Position numbers and translations under genes: made by a program
Shown here: positions 39,386 through 49,094 of the stretch, piece by piece
Position numbering within the stretch: position 1 is the stretch's first letter
Layout: the number at the start of each line of letters is the position of its first letter
Notes under the pieces: model-generated
Told to the model about the DNA's origin: nothing
Seen by the model: only the letters and a program-made list of their open reading frames with translations
Database searches by the model: none
Assembly: GCA_947628795.1 (NCBI GenBank)
Contig: CANRBF010000013.1
Span: 1-50,894 of the forward strand
DNA: 50,894 nt
Reading direction: 5' to 3'
Origin: an uncultured Monoglobus sp.
GTDB lineage: Bacteria; Bacillota; Clostridia; Monoglobales; Monoglobaceae

Positions 39386-40675
39386 ATGCTTAAAGTTTTG
39401 AAAAATTCGAACTATCTGTGGGAGCAAAAGAACGGAAAAACAAAGCCGTTTTTTTGGCTTGGCGATACCGCCTGGCTGCTGCTTCAGAAGCTGAGCCTTG
39501 CCGAGATCGAAAAATATTTCAAAAACCGTGCCGAGCGGCGGTTTAACGTGATACAGGCCGTGCTTGTCCACGACGAGAACTTCGGGCGCCCGTGGGCGGA
39601 GATAGATCTTGACAGCCCCGAGAGGGCCGAAAATTACTGGAAAAAAGCCGAGGCCGCGACCGAGCTGGCAAAGAAGTTCGGCATATACACAGCGTGGCTG
39701 CCGGTCTGGGGCTCCATGGTCAAAAAGGGCTTTCTGACCGAAAAAAACGCGCGGAGCTACGCGGAGTTTCTGGCCGACAGATTTAAGACGCTCGATAACA
39801 TAGTCTGGGTGCTGGGCGGAGACATCCGCGGCGGCGTCAAGTTTGAAATATGGAAGATCATGGCTGAGACGCTAAAGAGCCGCTGTCCCGAAAAGCTCAT
39901 AACCTTTCATCCGTTCGGCAGGACATGCTCGGCGGACCGGTTCGGAGAAACCGATTTGCTGGACTTTGACATGTTCCAGTCGGGGCACAGGCGGTACGAT
40001 CAGCACAGCCTCGGCGCGTGGGACGACAACAAGGAGAGCGAGGGATTTTTCGGCGAGGACAACTGGAGATATGTGCGCAAATGCCTTTCAGCGGATCGGC
40101 CGAGGCTCGTGCTGGACGGCGAGCCGTCCTACGAGGGAATACATCAGGGTCTGCACGATTTCACTCAGCCATTCTGGCGCGCGCCGGACGTCAGGCGGTA
40201 CGCTTATTGGTCCGTGTTTGAGGGCGCCTGCGGCCACACCTACGGCGCGAATTCCGTGATGCAGTTCTATTCGCCGAGCGACAAAGCTCCGTCATACGAC
40301 GCCCGTGAATACTGGAAGGACGGGATAAACCTGCCCGGCGGCGCGCAGATGAAGTATCTGTATGAGCTGATGATGTCGGCGGATTTCTCGTACGGCGCGC
40401 ATAACGATAATTTGGTATCAAACAAGGGCTTTGAAAAATACGACCGGATAACGGCGTTTTCGGGAGCGGATTTCGCGTTTATATATAACTTCAGCGGTAG
40501 GCCGTTTGCCGTCCGCGCCGAGGCGCTCGGGTTTGAACCGAAGCGCATCGAGTGGCTCGATCCGACCGACGGCTTTCGCCGCGCGGCGGATATTGTGCCC
40601 GGAGATGTCATAACGCCGCCGAAAAACGCGGCGGGTGAGACCGACATGCTGCTTTGTTTTTACGGCAATTTTTGA
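39386..40675 (+). CDS. Glycoside hydrolase, GH140/DUF4038-like
   Basis: A 429-residue TIM-barrel enzyme of the apiosidase-like DUF4038 group. Visible are 'FFWLGDTAWLLLQKLS' near 21-36, 'FNVIQAVLVHDEN' near 52, 'NIVWVLGGD' near 136 and 'LVLDGEPSYEGI' near 240 with probable catalytic acids, then a small C-terminal beta domain ('WLDPTDGF'). No signal peptide is present, so it should act on imported oligosaccharides, perhaps plant pectin side chains. The ATG at 39386 has GGTGAT 4 bp upstream; a GTG three codons earlier is less likely. Confidence 0.82.
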   Translation: MLKVLKNSNYLWEQKNGKTKPFFWLGDTAWLLLQKLSLAEIEKYFKNRAERRFNVIQAVLVHDENFGRPWAEIDLDSPERAENYWKKAEAATELAKKFGIYTAWLPVWGSMVKKGFLTEKNARSYAEFLADRFKTLDNIVWVLGGDIRGGVKFEIWKIMAETLKSRCPEKLITFHPFGRTCSADRFGETDLLDFDMFQSGHRRYDQHSLGAWDDNKESEGFFGEDNWRYVRKCLSADRPRLVLDGEPSYEGIHQGLHDFTQPFWRAPDVRRYAYWSVFEGACGHTYGANSVMQFYSPSDKAPSYDAREYWKDGINLPGGAQMKYLYELMMSADFSYGAHNDNLVSNKGFEKYDRITAFSGADFAFIYNFSGRPFAVRAEALGFEPKRIEWLDPTDGFRRAADIVPGDVITPPKNAAGETDMLLCFYGNF

Positions 40676-40703
40676 AATTTTTGTTAAAATCTTCATATTA
40701 AGG

Positions 40704-40767
40704 TTGTATTTTTGTTATTACTATGGTATAATCTTTTATTGTATATTATTGCGCTTTGGCATATAAT
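40704..40767 (+). promoter_or_regulatory. Tandem promoters of ftsH
   Basis: Two sets with identical boxes: TTGTAT (40704-40709) with TATAAT (40727-40732), and TTGTAT (40739-40744) with TATAAT (40762-40767), both with 17-bp spacers. Confidence 0.75.
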
Positions 40768-40797
40768 ACACGATGTTGTTATACAGGAGGCGACAGA

Positions 40798-42723
40798 GTG
40801 AAGAAATATTTTAAAGGATTGGGCTTTTATGTGGTTCTGACCGCTATCATCCTGCTGGTGTTCGCGATGACGCGCGTCACGCCCGAGCAGGAGAACGGGA
40901 TCTATTCCGATCTGGTGAGAAGTATTCAGAACCACGAGGTCAGCGAGATCAGCATAGTCAGCGATATCGCTACCGTTAAATATAAAAACAGCGATTCCGA
41001 GCAGCAGGTGGAGGTCCCCGGCTACGCGGTGCTTCGCGCCGATGTGGGCGACGAAATGGAGGAGCAGATAAAAGACGGCTCCTTAAAGATCGAGACCCCG
41101 ATACCGGCCGAGCCGCCCTGGTGGCTGACGTGGCTGCCCACATTGGGTATACTCATACTGTTCGGCGTGTTCTGGTTTATGTTCATGCAGCAGTCGGGCG
41201 GCGGAGGCCGCGGAATGATGAACTTCGGCAAGAGCAAGGCCAGAATGACAAACGAAAGCAACAACAAAAAGACGTTTGAGGACGTCGCCGGCGAGGAGGA
41301 GGAAAAGGCCGAGCTGGAGGAGATCGTCCAGTTCCTCAAGACGCCCGACAGGTTCCGCCGTCTGGGCGCCAGGATCCCAAAGGGCGTGCTGCTCGTGGGC
41401 CCTCCGGGAACCGGTAAGACGCTGCTTGCCAAGGCGGTGGCGGGCGAGGCGGGAGTTCCGTTTTTCTCTATCTCGGGCTCCGACTTTGTTGAGATGTTCG
41501 TGGGCGTGGGCGCTTCCCGCGTGCGCGACCTGTTCGACAACGCCAAAAAGAACGCGCCCTGTATCATATTCATAGACGAGATCGACGCGGTCGGCCGCCA
41601 CAGAGGCGCGGGCCTGGGCGGCGGTCATGACGAGCGCGAGCAGACGCTGAACCAGCTGCTGGTTGAGATGGACGGCTTCGGCGAGAACGCGGGAGTAATA
41701 ATTATCGCGGCCACCAACCGCCCCGATATTCTCGACCCCGCGCTGCTGCGTCCCGGAAGATTCGACCGTCAGGTGCTTGTAGACGTGCCCGACGTTATCG
41801 GCCGCGAGGCTATACTTAAGGTGCATACCAAAAACAAGCCCCTCGCGCCCGACGTCAAGCTCGATGTGCTGGCAAAGACCACTATCGGCTTCACGGGAGC
41901 CGACCTTGAAAACTTAGTCAACGAGGCGGCGCTCGCCGCGGCCAGAGCCAACAAAAAGATGATAAACATGATCGACCTCGAGGAGTCGATCATGAAGGTA
42001 GTGGCCGGACCCGAAAAGAAGTCCAAAAAGGTCACCGAGAAAGAGAAAAAGCTCACCGCCTTCCACGAGGCGGGCCACGCGGTGGTATCAAAAATGCTGC
42101 CCACTCAGGATAGGGTGCATCAGGTCTCGATCATTCCCCGCGGCAGAGCCGGCGGATATACGCTGTCGCTGCCCAAGGAGGACACCAGCTACAACAGCCG
42201 CACCGAGATGGTCGAGGAGATCGTCGTGCTGCTGGGCGGCAGAGTCGCCGAGAGCCTGGCTCTTGACGACATAAGCACGGGAGCCTCAAACGATCTGGAG
42301 CGCGCCACCAAGATCGCAAAATCAATGGTCACAAAATACGGCATGAGCGAGGCGTTGGGCGCCAGGACCTTCGGCGAGCAGAGCGGAGAGGTGTTCCTGG
42401 GCCTTGAGGCGGGTCATTCCGCCGACTACAGCCAGGAGACGGCGGCGCTGATCGACCGCGAGATCCACCGCATAATCACCGAGTGCTACGACCGCTGCAA
42501 AACCATTCTGAACGAGCACATGGATGAGCTCACAAAGGTCGCCGAGCTGCTTCTTGAGAAAGAGAAGATCGAGGGCGACGAGTTTGACGCCCTGTTCGCA
42601 AGCGGCGATACCGATGCGGCGGACGCGGCGATCGAGGTTATCGAGGATATTGACAAAGCCGAGGCGAAAGCGGACGCAAAACAGGAGACCGAGATCAAGG
42701 CGAAACCCGAAAACAATGTTTAA
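40798..42723 (+). CDS. ftsH: ATP-dependent zinc metalloprotease FtsH
   Basis: A 641-residue membrane protease degrading misfolded membrane proteins and short-lived regulators. Two N-terminal spans (about 8-25 and 105-125) flank an extracytoplasmic part; the AAA domain has Walker A 'GPPGTGKT' near 200, Walker B '[11 protein letters not shown]' near 255 and the SRH '[20 protein letters not shown]' at 308-327; the zinc site 'HEAGH' is near 422. The start is GTG 40798, with AGGAGG 7 bp upstream. The tail is charged, as usual. rlmH begins 3 bp after the stop. Confidence 0.97.
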   Translation: MKKYFKGLGFYVVLTAIILLVFAMTRVTPEQENGIYSDLVRSIQNHEVSEISIVSDIATVKYKNSDSEQQVEVPGYAVLRADVGDEMEEQIKDGSLKIETPIPAEPPWWLTWLPTLGILILFGVFWFMFMQQSGGGGRGMMNFGKSKARMTNESNNKKTFEDVAGEEEEKAELEEIVQFLKTPDRFRRLGARIPKGVLLVGPPGTGKTLLAKAVAGEAGVPFFSISGSDFVEMFVGVGASRVRDLFDNAKKNAPCIIFIDEIDAVGRHRGAGLGGGHDEREQTLNQLLVEMDGFGENAGVIIIAATNRPDILDPALLRPGRFDRQVLVDVPDVIGREAILKVHTKNKPLAPDVKLDVLAKTTIGFTGADLENLVNEAALAAARANKKMINMIDLEESIMKVVAGPEKKSKKVTEKEKKLTAFHEAGHAVVSKMLPTQDRVHQVSIIPRGRAGGYTLSLPKEDTSYNSRTEMVEEIVVLLGGRVAESLALDDISTGASNDLERATKIAKSMVTKYGMSEALGARTFGEQSGEVFLGLEAGHSADYSQETAALIDREIHRIITECYDRCKTILNEHMDELTKVAELLLEKEKIEGDEFDALFASGDTDAADAAIEVIEDIDKAEAKADAKQETEIKAKPENNV

Positions 42724-42726
42724 AAA

Positions 42727-43209
42727 ATGCTTAATATAACCGTGATTTCCGTTGGGAAAATAAAAGAAAAATTTTTAAGAGAAGCGGCCGAGGAGTATCA
42801 AAAGCGCCTCGGGCGCTTCTGCGCTTTAAAAATCGTTGAGGTCAAGGACGAGCCTACGCCCGACGGCGGCTCGGACAAGGAAAAAAGCGTCGTCCTCAAA
42901 AAAGAGGGCGAGCGCGTAATGAGCAAGATACCAAAGGGCGCGTATGTGGTGTCGCTCTGCGTGGAGGGCGCCCAGCTGACCTCGGAAAAATTCGCGCAAA
43001 CGCTTGACGATCTGGCGCTGGGCGGCGCGTCGAGCATCGCGTTTATAATCGGCGGCTCGCTGGGCCTTTCGGAGGATATAAAAAGCCGTTCCGACCTGCG
43101 GCTCGGCTTTTCGAAAATGACGTTTCCCCATCAATTGATGAGAGTGATACTGCTCGAACAGATCTATCGAGCGTTCACCATATCAAAAGGTATTACCTAT
43201 CATAAATAA
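42727..43209 (+). CDS. rlmH: 23S rRNA pseudouridine-1915 N3-methyltransferase
   Basis: A 160-residue SPOUT methyltransferase modifying pseudouridine 1915 in helix 69 of 23S rRNA (EC 2.1.1.177). The trefoil-knot SAM site 'FIIGGSLGLS' is near residue 102, and 'KMTFPHQLMRVILLEQIYRAF' near 133-153 is the family's C-terminal signature. The full length is normal. It follows ftsH by 3 bp without its own site, so it is coupled to it. A bidirectional hairpin follows directly. Confidence 0.96.
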   Translation: MLNITVISVGKIKEKFLREAAEEYQKRLGRFCALKIVEVKDEPTPDGGSDKEKSVVLKKEGERVMSKIPKGAYVVSLCVEGAQLTSEKFAQTLDDLALGGASSIAFIIGGSLGLSEDIKSRSDLRLGFSKMTFPHQLMRVILLEQIYRAFTISKGITYHK

Positions 43210-43210
43210 T

Positions 43211-43327
43211 TTATGCGCGCATTCCGCGCATTATTTTTTTGGCTTTCTTGACGTCCTTTTTGTCGGTCATCGCCAGAGCTATGCCGAGAAAGGCGCCGAG
43301 CAGAAGTCCCGTGCTGAAATTTCCCAT
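43211..43327 (-). CDS. Small membrane protein (38 aa)
   Basis: A 38-residue frame with AAAGGAG 6 bp before the ATG: a hydrophobic span (about residues 3-20, Gly/Leu-rich) followed by a strongly basic tail ('KKDVKKAKKIMRGMRA'). It ends 1 bp from the rlmH stop on the opposite strand, and its last codons form the shared hairpin at 43214-43230. It resembles short YtxH-like or type I toxin-like peptides, but no firm family is recognised. Confidence 0.6.
   Translation of the reverse strand: MGNFSTGLLLGAFLGIALAMTDKKDVKKAKKIMRGMRA
43214..43240 (+). terminator. Terminator of rlmH
   Basis: Stem TGCGCG/CGCGCA with loop CATTC, then TTATTTTTTT. The stem is made of codons of the 38-aa gene on the other strand. 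Confidence 0.75.
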
Positions 43328-43436
43328 TTTTATCTCCTTTCTGTGTTCGTATTTGGTTTTCAATAATATTATTTGTAAATTAAATATAAAAAATCCGAAA
43401 AAAACGGGGAAAATATTTACATCAATCTTTTAAAAT

Positions 43437-43470
43437 TCGGCTTGACGCAAAGCCGAATATGTTGTATCAT
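43437..43470 (+). promoter_or_regulatory. Promoter of the DUF1015 gene with inverted repeat over the -35 box
   Basis: TTGACG (43442-43447) and TATCAT (43465-43470), 17-bp spacer. TTCGGCTT and AAGCCGAA (43437-43458) flank the -35 box and could be an operator. A leader of about 80 bp follows. Confidence 0.65.
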
Positions 43471-43555
43471 GTAAATTGATATTCTATCTGAAAATTGACG
43501 GTAAGTATTGAATTATCAGGCGCGCCCGCGCGGTAATTCCGAAAGGATGATAAGT

Positions 43556-44887
43556 ATGGCAAAAGTTATTCCTTTTAAAGGACTGAGATATAACACCGAG
43601 CGGTTCCGCGATCTTGACGCGGTGACCTCTCCTCCCTATGACATAATAACCCCCGAGCAGCAGCAGGAGCTTTACAACAAGGATGAGTACAACGTGATCC
43701 GTCTGGATTACGGCATGGATTTTGACAGCGACGACGAGAACAATAACAAGTACACCCGCAGTGCCGCTTATCTGAAAAAATGGATAGAAGAGCAGATACT
43801 TGTGTATGAGGACGCCCCGGCGTTTTACATCTACGAGCAGAAGTTCCGCCTGGGAAACGACGAGTCTCCGTCGCATTCCCTCAAGGGCATAATCTCGCTC
43901 GTGCAGCTTGAGGAGTTCTCAAAAAAGATAATCATGCCCCATTCCGAGACCATGAACCAGACCAAGCGCGACAGAATGGGCCTTATCGAAAAGACCCGCA
44001 CCGCCATGAGCCCGATATACTCGCTGTATATGGATCCCGATCAGGCGATCGCGGACATAATCTCCGAGTGCTCCGACGGCGACCCCGACATAACCTTCAC
44101 CACACCGGAGCACGTTATCCAGAACGTTTGGATAATTAAGGACCCGGCGACGCTGAACGTGCTTTCAAAGAAATTTGAAAACAAGCAGCTGTTCATTGCC
44201 GACGGCCACCACAGATACGAGACCGCCTTAAGCTACAGGCGGGAGCAGCGCCAGAAGGACGGCTCCGAGGCCGGCACGCAGCCTTACGACTACACGATGA
44301 TGATGCTCGCCTCGATGGACGACAGCGGACTTTTCCTGTTCCCCACCCACCGCCTTATAAAAGACGTGAAAAATTATTCGGAGCAGATGATAATAAGCGT
44401 GCTGACCGACGATTTCAGCGCGTCGAAGATATACATCACCGAGGGCGATTACGCCGACATAATAATGACAAAGCTCGGCAACACGATCGACGAGAAGCGT
44501 CTCGCGTTCTACACCGGACAGGACTATTACTACACTCTCGATATCAAGGACTTGAGTGTTATGGACGATCTGATCGAGGGCAAGAGCGAGGCGTATAAGC
44601 ACCTTGACGTGACGATACTCCACAAGTTGATACTTGAAAAATATTTTGACGTCGACGAGAACCGCGAGTCGGACCGCGGAAAGATATATTTCACCAAGGA
44701 TGCGGCCGAGGCCATAGACAGGGTAAAGAGCGGAGAGTTCCAGTGCTCGTTTTTGATGAACCCCACCGCGATCTCGGAGATAAAGGACATATCGCTGGCG
44801 AACGAGAAAATGCCCCAGAAATCCACGTTTTTCTGGCCCAAGCTCGTCACCGGAATAGTGATATATAAATTTGATCAACAGCAATAA
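43556..44887 (+). CDS. DUF1015 family protein
   Basis: A 443-residue cytoplasmic protein of the DUF1015 family, starting with the typical 'IPFKGLRYNTERFRDLDAVTSPPYDII' region and having 'YIYEQKF', 'HSETM' near 122 and the diagnostic 'FIADGHHRYETALSYR' near 218. The biochemical role is unknown; members often lie beside serine or amino acid genes. The ATG at 43556 has GAAAGGATGAT upstream. It is followed after 24 bp by hom, so it probably belongs to the threonine/aspartate operon. Confidence 0.9.
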   Translation: MAKVIPFKGLRYNTERFRDLDAVTSPPYDIITPEQQQELYNKDEYNVIRLDYGMDFDSDDENNNKYTRSAAYLKKWIEEQILVYEDAPAFYIYEQKFRLGNDESPSHSLKGIISLVQLEEFSKKIIMPHSETMNQTKRDRMGLIEKTRTAMSPIYSLYMDPDQAIADIISECSDGDPDITFTTPEHVIQNVWIIKDPATLNVLSKKFENKQLFIADGHHRYETALSYRREQRQKDGSEAGTQPYDYTMMMLASMDDSGLFLFPTHRLIKDVKNYSEQMIISVLTDDFSASKIYITEGDYADIIMTKLGNTIDEKRLAFYTGQDYYYTLDIKDLSVMDDLIEGKSEAYKHLDVTILHKLILEKYFDVDENRESDRGKIYFTKDAAEAIDRVKSGEFQCSFLMNPTAISEIKDISLANEKMPQKSTFFWPKLVTGIVIYKFDQQQ

Positions 44888-44911
44888 TTTGATGAATCGG
44901 AGGATAACCAA

Positions 44912-46132
44912 ATGAAGATAGGAATTATGGGATTCGGCGTTGTCGGAGGCGGAGTCGGCGAGCTTATCGCCACAAACGCGGAGTCGATAAAACGCAGATG
45001 CGGCGAGGAAATAGAGGTAGCGAAGATCCTTGACCTCAGAGATTTTCCCGACAGCCGATACAAGTGCTTCACCAAGGATTTTGAGGATATATTAAACGAC
45101 CCGGAGATCGGCGTTGTGGTCGAGGTCATGGGCGGAACCAAGCCAGCCTATGAGTTCACCAAAAAGCTGCTCATGAGCGGCAAGAGCGTCGTCACCTCCA
45201 ACAAGGAGCTTGTGGCGAAGCACGGAACCGAGCTTCTCAAGGTAGCCAAGGAAAACAACGCGAGCTATTTGTTCGAGGCCAGCGTGGGCGGCGGCATCCC
45301 GATAATAAGACCGCTCTACACCAGTCTGGCGGCCAACGAGCTCACCGATATATACGGCATTTTAAACGGCACCACGAACTATATCCTGACCCAGATGATA
45401 AAAGAGGGAGCCACTTTTGAGGACGCGTTAAAGGGAGCTCAGGAAAAGGGCTACGCCGAAAAGGACCCCACGGCCGACATCGAGGGCCACGACACCTGCC
45501 GCAAGACGGCTATACTGGCGTCGCTGGCGTTCGGAACATATGTTGACAGCGAGGAGATCCCCTGCGAGGGAATCACCAAGATAACCCTTGAGGATGTGAA
45601 GTACGCCGCCAAGTTCGGAGCGGTGGTTAAGCTTCTGGGCATCACGAGCAGAGCCGAGGGCGGCGTGTACGCCATGGTATGCCCCGCGATCCTGCCCGCC
45701 GGCCATCCTCTTGCCGGCATAGATGACGTGTTCAACGGCATCATGGTGCGCGGCGACGGTCTGGGCGACGTTATGTTCTACGGCCGCGGAGCGGGAGCGC
45801 TCCCCACGGCCAGCGCGGTGCTGTCCGACGTGGTCGACATCGTGAAGCACAAGGGCGAGATGGCGGCTCTGAGCTGGGAGCAGGGCAGAGACGGATATCT
45901 GCTTGATTCGAAAAATCTGCCCGCCCGTTTCTATCTGAGACTCAGCGGCGGCAGCGCCGATGATTTTGACTTAAAGGGCTACGAGGTATACACCCTCGGC
46001 GAGGGATACGAAAACGAGTTTGCGGTCGTAACTCCCGAGGTCTCGGAAAACGGCCTCGAAAAAATGCTTGAGGACGAAAACGGCATCGGCGCGTATAATG
46101 TATTGGCGAAAATAAGACTTTTGGAGCAGTAA
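44912..46132 (+). CDS. hom: Homoserine dehydrogenase
   Basis: A 406-residue enzyme reducing aspartate semialdehyde to homoserine with NAD(P)H (EC 1.1.1.3). The NAD site 'GIMGFGVVGGGVGELI' is at residues 4-19; 'VTSNKELVAKHG' is near 95, the family signature 'AEKDPTADIEGHDTCRKTAILA' near 183-204, and 'LNGTTNYIL' near 151. The C-terminal part after residue about 330 is an ACT-like extension. GGAGG lies 7-8 bp upstream. thrB starts 1 bp after the stop. Confidence 0.96.
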   Translation: MKIGIMGFGVVGGGVGELIATNAESIKRRCGEEIEVAKILDLRDFPDSRYKCFTKDFEDILNDPEIGVVVEVMGGTKPAYEFTKKLLMSGKSVVTSNKELVAKHGTELLKVAKENNASYLFEASVGGGIPIIRPLYTSLAANELTDIYGILNGTTNYILTQMIKEGATFEDALKGAQEKGYAEKDPTADIEGHDTCRKTAILASLAFGTYVDSEEIPCEGITKITLEDVKYAAKFGAVVKLLGITSRAEGGVYAMVCPAILPAGHPLAGIDDVFNGIMVRGDGLGDVMFYGRGAGALPTASAVLSDVVDIVKHKGEMAALSWEQGRDGYLLDSKNLPARFYLRLSGGSADDFDLKGYEVYTLGEGYENEFAVVTPEVSENGLEKMLEDENGIGAYNVLAKIRLLEQ

Positions 46133-46133
46133 G

Positions 46134-47042
46134 ATGGTTAAGATCAGGATCCCCGCCACTTCGGCCAACATGGGCGCGGGCTTTGACAGCATGGGCATAG
46201 CGCTGAGCCTGTACAACTACGTCACCGCGGAGGAAAACGACAGCGGAAAGCTTGAGATAGACATAATCGACGACAGCGCGAAATTTCTCCCGACCGACGA
46301 GGAAAATCTGATATACAGATCAATGAAGCGCGTGTTTGACCTCACGGGCCACAAGTGCCCGGGGCTCAAACTCACGCTTGAGAACAATATTATGATAACG
46401 CGCGGCCTCGGCAGCAGCAGCGCGGGTATTGTCGGCGGCGTGGTAGCCGCCAACAAGCTGTGCGGCGACAAGCTGTCGCAGGAGGAAATGTTGCGGCTCG
46501 CCGCGGACATAGAGGGCCACCCCGACAACGTGACCCCGGCTTTGGTCGGCGGATTCACGGTCAACGTCATGACGAGGCACTCTGTCCGCTACGTCAAAAC
46601 AGAGCTCAACCCGGATGAGCTGCGCTTCGCGGCGCTTGTTCCGGATTTTTATTTGCAGACAAAAAAATCGCGCGAGGTGCTGCCTAAATCGGTGCCTCAC
46701 AACGACGCGGTATACAACGCGGGCCACAGCGCGCTGCTTGCGGCCAGCCTTATCACGGGCAAGTATGAGAACATCAGGACCGCGGTTGGAGACAAGCTTC
46801 ACCAGAACTACAGAAAACGCCTGATCCCCAACATGGACAGCCTGTTTCGGCTGTGCTACCAAAAGGGAGCTCTGGGCGTTTATCTTAGCGGAGCGGGCCC
46901 CACTATCATCGCGATAGTCGACGGCTCGGACAAAAGGTTCGCCTGCGAGATCAGCGGCATACTGCTCAGCAAGATGAAGGACTGGAAGCTCTATGAGCTC
47001 AGGCCCGACAACATCGGAGCCTGCGTTATAGAAAACCAATAG
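46134..47042 (+). CDS. thrB: Homoserine kinase
   Basis: A 302-residue GHMP kinase phosphorylating homoserine with ATP (EC 2.7.1.39). 'IPATSANMGAGFDSMGIAL' is at residues 5-23, the GHMP ATP loop 'TRGLGSSSAGIVGGV' near 87-101, and 'LSGAGPTIIAIV' near 250. GGAG lies in the end of hom, whose stop is 1 bp before the ATG. No thrC (threonine synthase) is present in the window. Confidence 0.96.
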   Translation: MVKIRIPATSANMGAGFDSMGIALSLYNYVTAEENDSGKLEIDIIDDSAKFLPTDEENLIYRSMKRVFDLTGHKCPGLKLTLENNIMITRGLGSSSAGIVGGVVAANKLCGDKLSQEEMLRLAADIEGHPDNVTPALVGGFTVNVMTRHSVRYVKTELNPDELRFAALVPDFYLQTKKSREVLPKSVPHNDAVYNAGHSALLAASLITGKYENIRTAVGDKLHQNYRKRLIPNMDSLFRLCYQKGALGVYLSGAGPTIIAIVDGSDKRFACEISGILLSKMKDWKLYELRPDNIGACVIENQ

Positions 47043-47108
47043 AATAAATAAACGAAATAAACCGAGATTAAATATAAAGTTTCAAAAGGCAATTCAGGAG
47101 GGATTTTT

Positions 47109-48314
47109 TTGGCACTTATAGTACAGAAGTTCGGAGGCAGCTCTGTGGCGGACGCCGCCAAGGTCATGAACGTGGCGGAGCGCGTGACCGAGACATATAA
47201 GGCGGGGAATCAGGTGGTCGTGGTCGTGTCCGCTCAGGGCGACACCACCGACGAGCTGATAGAAAAGGCGAACGAGATCAACCCGAACGCCTCAAAGCGC
47301 GAGCTGGATATGCTGCTCGCCAGCGGCGAACAGATCTCGATAGCGCTCCTCGCGATGGCGATCGAAAAAATAGGCTGCCCGGTGATATCGCTCACCGGCT
47401 GGCAGGCGGGCTTTAACACCAACAGCGTGTCGGGAGCCGCCCGCATAAAAAAGATAGACACCGAGCGCATACGCAGAGCCATCGACAAAAAGCGGATCGC
47501 GGTCGTGGCGGGGTTCCAGGGTCTTAATAAATACGACGACATAACAACTCTGGGCCGCGGCGGAAGCGACACTTCGGCGGTGGCGATAGCGGCGGCGCTC
47601 CATGCCGACAAATGCGAGATATACACCGACGTGGACGGCGTTTACACCGCCGACCCGAGGATATGCAAAGACGCGAAAAAGCTCGACGAGATAACATACG
47701 ACGAGATGCTTGAGCTGGCAAGTCTGGGCGCCAACGTTCTGCACAACAGAAGCGTTGAGCTGGCGAAAAAATACAACGTGAAGCTTGAGGTAAGGTCCAG
47801 CTTTGAAAAAGTTCCGGGCACAATGGTTAAGGAGGTAATAGATATGGAAAGAATGTTGATAAGAGGCGTGACCCGCGATAACGACGTGGCGAGAATAGGC
47901 GTGATCGGACTTCCACACACACCCGGCGTGGCGTTCAGGATATTCTCCGAGCTTGCCAGCGAGCATATAAACGTGGACATGATCCTGCAGTCGGTCGGCA
48001 GAGAAGGCACAAAGGATATCGCCTTCACCGTCTCCAGAGACAACGAGCCCAAAACTCTCGAGATTCTCGAGGAGCTCAAAGGCACGCTCAAATATGAAAA
48101 GCTCGACCACAGAGACGACCTTTCAAAGGTCTCGATCGTGGGCGCGGGAATGGCGAACAATCCGGGCGTCGCGGCGAAAATGTTCGAGGCGCTGTTTGAG
48201 AACAACATAAATATCCACATGATAGCCACATCGGAGATCAAGGTGTCGGTTCTGATAAAGCTCGACAAAGCCGAGGAGGCCGTCAGAGTGGTGCACGACA
48301 AATTTATCAATTAG
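47109..48314 (+). CDS. lysC: Aspartate kinase
   Basis: A 401-residue monofunctional aspartokinase, first step of Lys/Thr/Met synthesis (EC 2.7.2.4). 'VQKFGGSSVADAAKV' is at residues 4-18, 'GRGGSDTSAVAIAAAL' near 150-165, 'YTDVDGVYTADPRI' near 171, and two ACT domains follow from about 265. It starts at TTG 47109, with AGGAGGG 6 bp upstream. Feedback control by lysine and threonine is expected from the ACT domains but the effector is unknown. It follows thrB by 66 bp in the same direction. Confidence 0.96.
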   Translation: MALIVQKFGGSSVADAAKVMNVAERVTETYKAGNQVVVVVSAQGDTTDELIEKANEINPNASKRELDMLLASGEQISIALLAMAIEKIGCPVISLTGWQAGFNTNSVSGAARIKKIDTERIRRAIDKKRIAVVAGFQGLNKYDDITTLGRGGSDTSAVAIAAALHADKCEIYTDVDGVYTADPRICKDAKKLDEITYDEMLELASLGANVLHNRSVELAKKYNVKLEVRSSFEKVPGTMVKEVIDMERMLIRGVTRDNDVARIGVIGLPHTPGVAFRIFSELASEHINVDMILQSVGREGTKDIAFTVSRDNEPKTLEILEELKGTLKYEKLDHRDDLSKVSIVGAGMANNPGVAAKMFEALFENNINIHMIATSEIKVSVLIKLDKAEEAVRVVHDKFIN

Positions 48315-48321
48315 AAAATAT

Positions 48322-48354
48322 CAGCCGCGGGACCCTAATGCCCGCGGCTGTTTT
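48322..48354 (+). terminator. Terminator of the DUF1015-hom-thrB-lysC unit
   Basis: Perfect 10-bp stem CAGCCGCGGG/CCCGCGGCTG, then TTTT. It stands only 18 bp before the next GTG start. Confidence 0.82.
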
Positions 48355-48371
48355 GAAAAGGGGGAGTTTAT

Positions 48372-49082
48372 GTGAAAACCGCTCTTATAACAGGCGGAAG
48401 CCGCGGGATAGGCGCAGCGATCGCGCGCCGTTTCGCGGGCGAGGGCTTTAGGGTGATAATAAACTACAATAGATCCGAGGCCGAGGCAAAGGCGCTCGCC
48501 GCGGAAATCGGGGGCGCGGCCGTGCGCGCCGACGTGGGCGACCCGAAACAGGTCGCGGCTATGGCCGACGAGATCGGAGTGCGTTTCGGCGCCCTTGATG
48601 TTCTGGTAAACAACGCGGGCATCTCGCGCATCGGCCTGTTTACCGATATGACCGAGGCCGAGTGGCAGAGAATGATAAACGTGAACCTCGGGGGCGCGTT
48701 CCGCGTCACCAAAAGTCTGATAAAGCCGATGATAGCCAGGCTGAGCGGCTGTGTGATAAACATCTCGTCGATGTGGGGGCAGGTCGGTGCCTCCTGCGAG
48801 GCGGCGTACTCCGCGTCAAAGGCGGGGCTTATCGGGCTCACCAAAGCGCTGGCAAAGGAACTGGGCCCGTCGGGCATACGCGTCAACTGCATAGCTCCGG
48901 GCGTTATAGAGACCGACATGAACGCGGAGCTTAGCGGCGACACGATAAGCGCCCTCGCGGACGACACGCCGCTGATGAGGCTCGGCGCGCCCGAGGATGT
49001 TGCCGACGCGGCGTATTTCCTGGCCGAGAGCGGATTCATAACGGGCCAGGTCTTGGGCGTAAACGGCGGATTTGTGATATAA
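48372..49082 (+). CDS. ymfI: SDR reductase, probable EF-P 5-aminopentanone reductase
   Basis: A 236-residue classical short-chain dehydrogenase. The NADP loop 'TGGSRGIGAAIA' is at residues 7-18, 'NNAGIS' near 78, and the catalytic Tyr and Lys lie in 'YSASKAG' near 146; 'ISSMWGQVGASCEAAYSASK' is the pattern that I associate with YmfI, which reduces the 5-aminopentanone group on elongation factor P Lys. A general FabG-like role cannot be excluded. The start is GTG 48372, with GGGGGAG about 7 bp upstream. No efp gene is in the window. Confidence 0.75.
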   Translation: MKTALITGGSRGIGAAIARRFAGEGFRVIINYNRSEAEAKALAAEIGGAAVRADVGDPKQVAAMADEIGVRFGALDVLVNNAGISRIGLFTDMTEAEWQRMINVNLGGAFRVTKSLIKPMIARLSGCVINISSMWGQVGASCEAAYSASKAGLIGLTKALAKELGPSGIRVNCIAPGVIETDMNAELSGDTISALADDTPLMRLGAPEDVADAAYFLAESGFITGQVLGVNGGFVI

Positions 49083-49094
49083 CTGGAGGCGGAC

